DNA of 64,000 nt. Origin: Takifugu bimaculatus (lineage: Eukaryota; Chordata; Actinopteri; Tetraodontiformes; Tetraodontidae). Location: contig CP034977.1 of the NCBI GenBank assembly GCA_004026145.2, positions 2,452,543 to 2,516,542 of the forward strand, read 5' to 3'. The translations under genes and the position numbers were made by a program. The notes below the pieces were generated by a model that did no database searches, was not told the origin of the DNA, and was given only the letters and a program-made list of their open reading frames with translations. This document shows, piece after piece, positions 61,265 through 64,000 of the stretch (positions within the stretch are counted from its first letter, which is position 1; each line of letters starts with the position of its first letter).

Positions 61265-64000
61265 CTGAAGAACTGCTGAAAGTGTGGAGCCACATCTAAA
61301 TTTACTGGGTGGGGCGTGGTGAAGTCACTGTTAGCCCTGTATCTCCTTCTCTCTCTCACACACACACACACATCCGTCACACACACAGACACACAGACAC
61401 CCTAATGTCTCCAGTTTGGCGTCAGCAGCACCTGGGTACGGTAATAAAGCAATTTTAAATGGTGATAACGTTCTATTTTCTATCATCCTTCTGTTCTCTT
61501 CCTTTTTATGAGCTCACATCAGTTTTTGCCTCCAATCGGCCATCTTGATTTAACCTTTCCCAACGTCTTTTTCATTTCCTCTCAGCTCTTTTTTGTACAC
61601 TTCTCTACTTAAACCACGCTCTGTGGTGCATTTCACTGTTTTTTTGTTGCCTCATCCTTCTTTTTCTTTCCTTAAGGACAAGTTTGACTAGATGTTGTAT
61701 TCAAACAAGATAAATAGTCATTTTTATTTAACGTATTTTTAATTTCTGATTACTCAATCCTCTCTAGCAATACTCTATTTTAATTTGAACACGCACGCCG
61801 GTGGGTCATGTGATTTACTGACCTGCAGATCACAGGCCAGCGGTTGATAACAGAACCTCTGTGCCCTCGTGTCACTCGTGGACAGAACCGACCAATCAGA
61901 CTGAAAAAGACAAAACAGGAAGTGGCGGAGGAAACAGGCATATCCTGACCTAACTTCTAAAAATGTTATTGTTAAAACACGACATAAAAGTTTTATTCGT
62001 CGCCACATCACATGATTTATGTGATCATTTTGTATGCTAACACGTTTTCATACCTGAAATCCAAAAAAATTGACCAAATGGCTGATTTAACGTCTCATTG
62101 TTAATGTCTTTTTAGGTGGGCTATTTTCTGTATTAGACGAGCTCATTAGTCTCAGTGAGCTCATTTCCCTCCTATTCTTGTAAAAGCGAGATGTCAGGAA
62201 CACATTTCTTACATCTGGCACACACTTCCACCAGGACACAAGGAAGAACTGACTAAAACATAGTGGTGAAAGGTCACTGTGGATCACTGGTAACTGTGGT
62301 TTAATGGAAATATTGCACAGGTACATTTGTGATGTGGGTGCAACTAAATGAGATATTTAACCTCAGGACTTGAATATAATTGAACCATGTCTCTGTTTTG
62401 GAAGACTTGAGTCTGTGGAAATGTTGAAACTGGAGGTAACTGGAGGACCAAAATGTGGTTATTTATTCATTTTTATTAAAAAAATAAAAATAAAATCCCA
62501 GCACGCACACGCTCTGCCAAATAGTAGCAGAAAAAAGTGAAATCATCCCAATATAGCCAAAATATTGTCATTTAATGATAACACTTTATACAACTGTAAA
62601 GGCCAATGTGAATATACTTCATTAATCCCACAGAATTAGTTAATCTTTTTACACACATGCAGGTTCATGCAGTAGACGAACATAATCACATGCAGTTATA
62701 AAGGGATGTGTCGAACCCTCAATCCCTGGATGCTGGCGCTTTATTTGTTAGGGCTCTTAAGAGTGAAGCTTATTTAAGTTGACCTTTATATTCATTCAAA
62801 TTCAAATGCTGTAGAGAGCACAAGGAGGATGGTGACAGTTGAGGAGCATTACAGAAGTGTGTATCACATCCACAAGAGGGGGGGTTCAGGCATGTCCCCT
62901 ATGGAGGCCCAGGTACCAGATGCATGGCTGCTGGTGGATGCGGCTCTGACTCAGTCAATACTGAATCAATACTCATACTATGAAATTCAATGTGGGGCCA
63001 TCAAAGGAAAACGTGGCACTTTTATCAAAGTCATTAATTTTCCCTGCATGGAGTCGGGGTGAAGGATTTTAAACATGGACGGCTGCGCGGCCACCCGAGC
63101 ATGAAATGACCAGCCAGCTTTAACTGTAAAGCTTCTCTGCTTCAGACAGATATTTTTACATGTCCAGTTCAGTGTTTCCCCTTTTCATTCAATCATGAAC
63201 TCATGTGGGGTTTGATTTTTCCTCATCATATGTTTATCTGGATTTTTCTCACCTCACTTTTGCATTTCTCTGCATGTATTTTGGATTATTGTCACTCTGC
63301 TAATCTGTGTGTTTGAGTTGTGGAGCTGCGTTACTCCCAGCTATGGTAAACATGTTGGTAGACTGAGATGACTTTTCCTGGAGCCTGATATACAAGCAGG
63401 AAGTGAAAAACAAGAAAGAGGGGTTGCATATGTGTGTACAGTACATTGTTGAGTGCTCAAGGACATTCACTCTGTCTCTGCCTGTGAAAGGTCGTCTGAG
63501 TTGATTTCATCAGGTCTGCTGATCAATACACTTTGCTTTATGGAGTATTTAATCAATGCGCACGCCTTAATGTTGCTTCCATTCCTGTGTCTTTCATGAA
63601 TACACGTGGGGGGATGGCCGTATGATGGCAGGCTGCTTGGGCTTCAGGCTCATGACTCAGCTCAGCAGCTGATGATGGGCTGACGATGGGCCCCTGACTG
63701 TTACGGGACCGTCATCACACGTGGTCACGGTGGACACGGTCGGGGACGTAGCAGCAGCAGCAGCAACACCTCCGGCTGATTACTGTTTTCACTGGTCTGT
63801 CGGCGCGAGGCCTTCTGCACTGCACCACGGGCGATCGTTTTTGGTTCATCTGTCAATCAAAAAGCTCACAGAAGAACACCCGTCCATCAGATTAAATGTG
63901 CCTCTCAGTGATGGACCGAATCGCCTGATTGAATTGCGGCCTGGCTTTTGTCAGAGATGGTTTTCAATCCAGTTACATTTGTCTTCTGATTCGCAGAATA

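Larger units (their letters stand above)
57635..64000. other. Microsatellite-rich distal region, no gene recognised
   Basis: No exon with family similarity was found. The stretch may be intergenic or the long intron of a neighbouring gene. Apart from the listed microsatellites there are further short CA runs near 60641-60664 and 61358-61372, and a CAG-type triplet run near 63750-63764. Confidence 0.45.

Noticed and set aside
62829..63062. 77-codon plus-strand frame
   Set aside because: Starts with a plausible Met but shows no similarity I recognise, no promoter or splice sites, and normal intergenic composition.
1..64000. CRISPR arrays, operons, toxin or phage systems
   Set aside because: All genes are spliced vertebrate genes. 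The repeats are microsatellites without spacer-repeat periodicity.

Overview
The window reads as nuclear DNA from a teleost fish. It has spliced genes with GT-AG introns, vertebrate-specific gene families, many CA/CT microsatellites and compact gene structures. The small introns suggest a compact-genome percomorph, pufferfish-like, but that is inference. No bacterial, viral or CRISPR-like system is visible.

Layout. (1) 1-22.0 kb, plus strand: caln1 (calneuron-1), five coding exons at 4418-19892, with large introns and a 3' UTR of about 2.1 kb. (2) 23.2-31.5 kb, minus strand: galnt17, a Y-subfamily polypeptide GalNAc-transferase, eleven exons, converging tail to tail on caln1. As I recall, human CALN1 and GALNT17 on 7q11.22 are also tail to tail but span over a megabase. 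(3) 33.9-37.1 kb, minus strand: rhbdd1 (rhomboid protease RHBDL4), seven coding exons plus a non-coding first exon. Catalytic Ser144 and His195 are both present. (4) 38.3-52.8 kb, plus strand: an EML-family microtubule-associated protein, best matched to eml2. It is divergent from rhbdd1 and has 22 coding exons encoding 814 residues. Two further first exons with matching splice phase suggest three promoters. (5) 52.8-64 kb: no convincing gene. The stretch is rich in microsatellites, with an interstitial telomere-type array and one weak candidate exon.

Functionally the four genes are unrelated cellular genes: a Golgi/trafficking calcium sensor, a Golgi glycosyltransferase-like protein, an ER rhomboid protease and a microtubule regulator. 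They do not form a joint system.

The points most worth a second look are the three apparent eml2 promoters, a one-base frame break in rhbdd1 exon 6, a one-base phase conflict at the galnt17 exon 2/3 junction, a GC-AG intron in galnt17, a 149-bp-arm foldback element next to galnt17 exon 1, and repeat tracts placed against splice sites. Exon coordinates were derived by hand from splice consensus, reading phase and recalled human protein sequences. No alignment was run.
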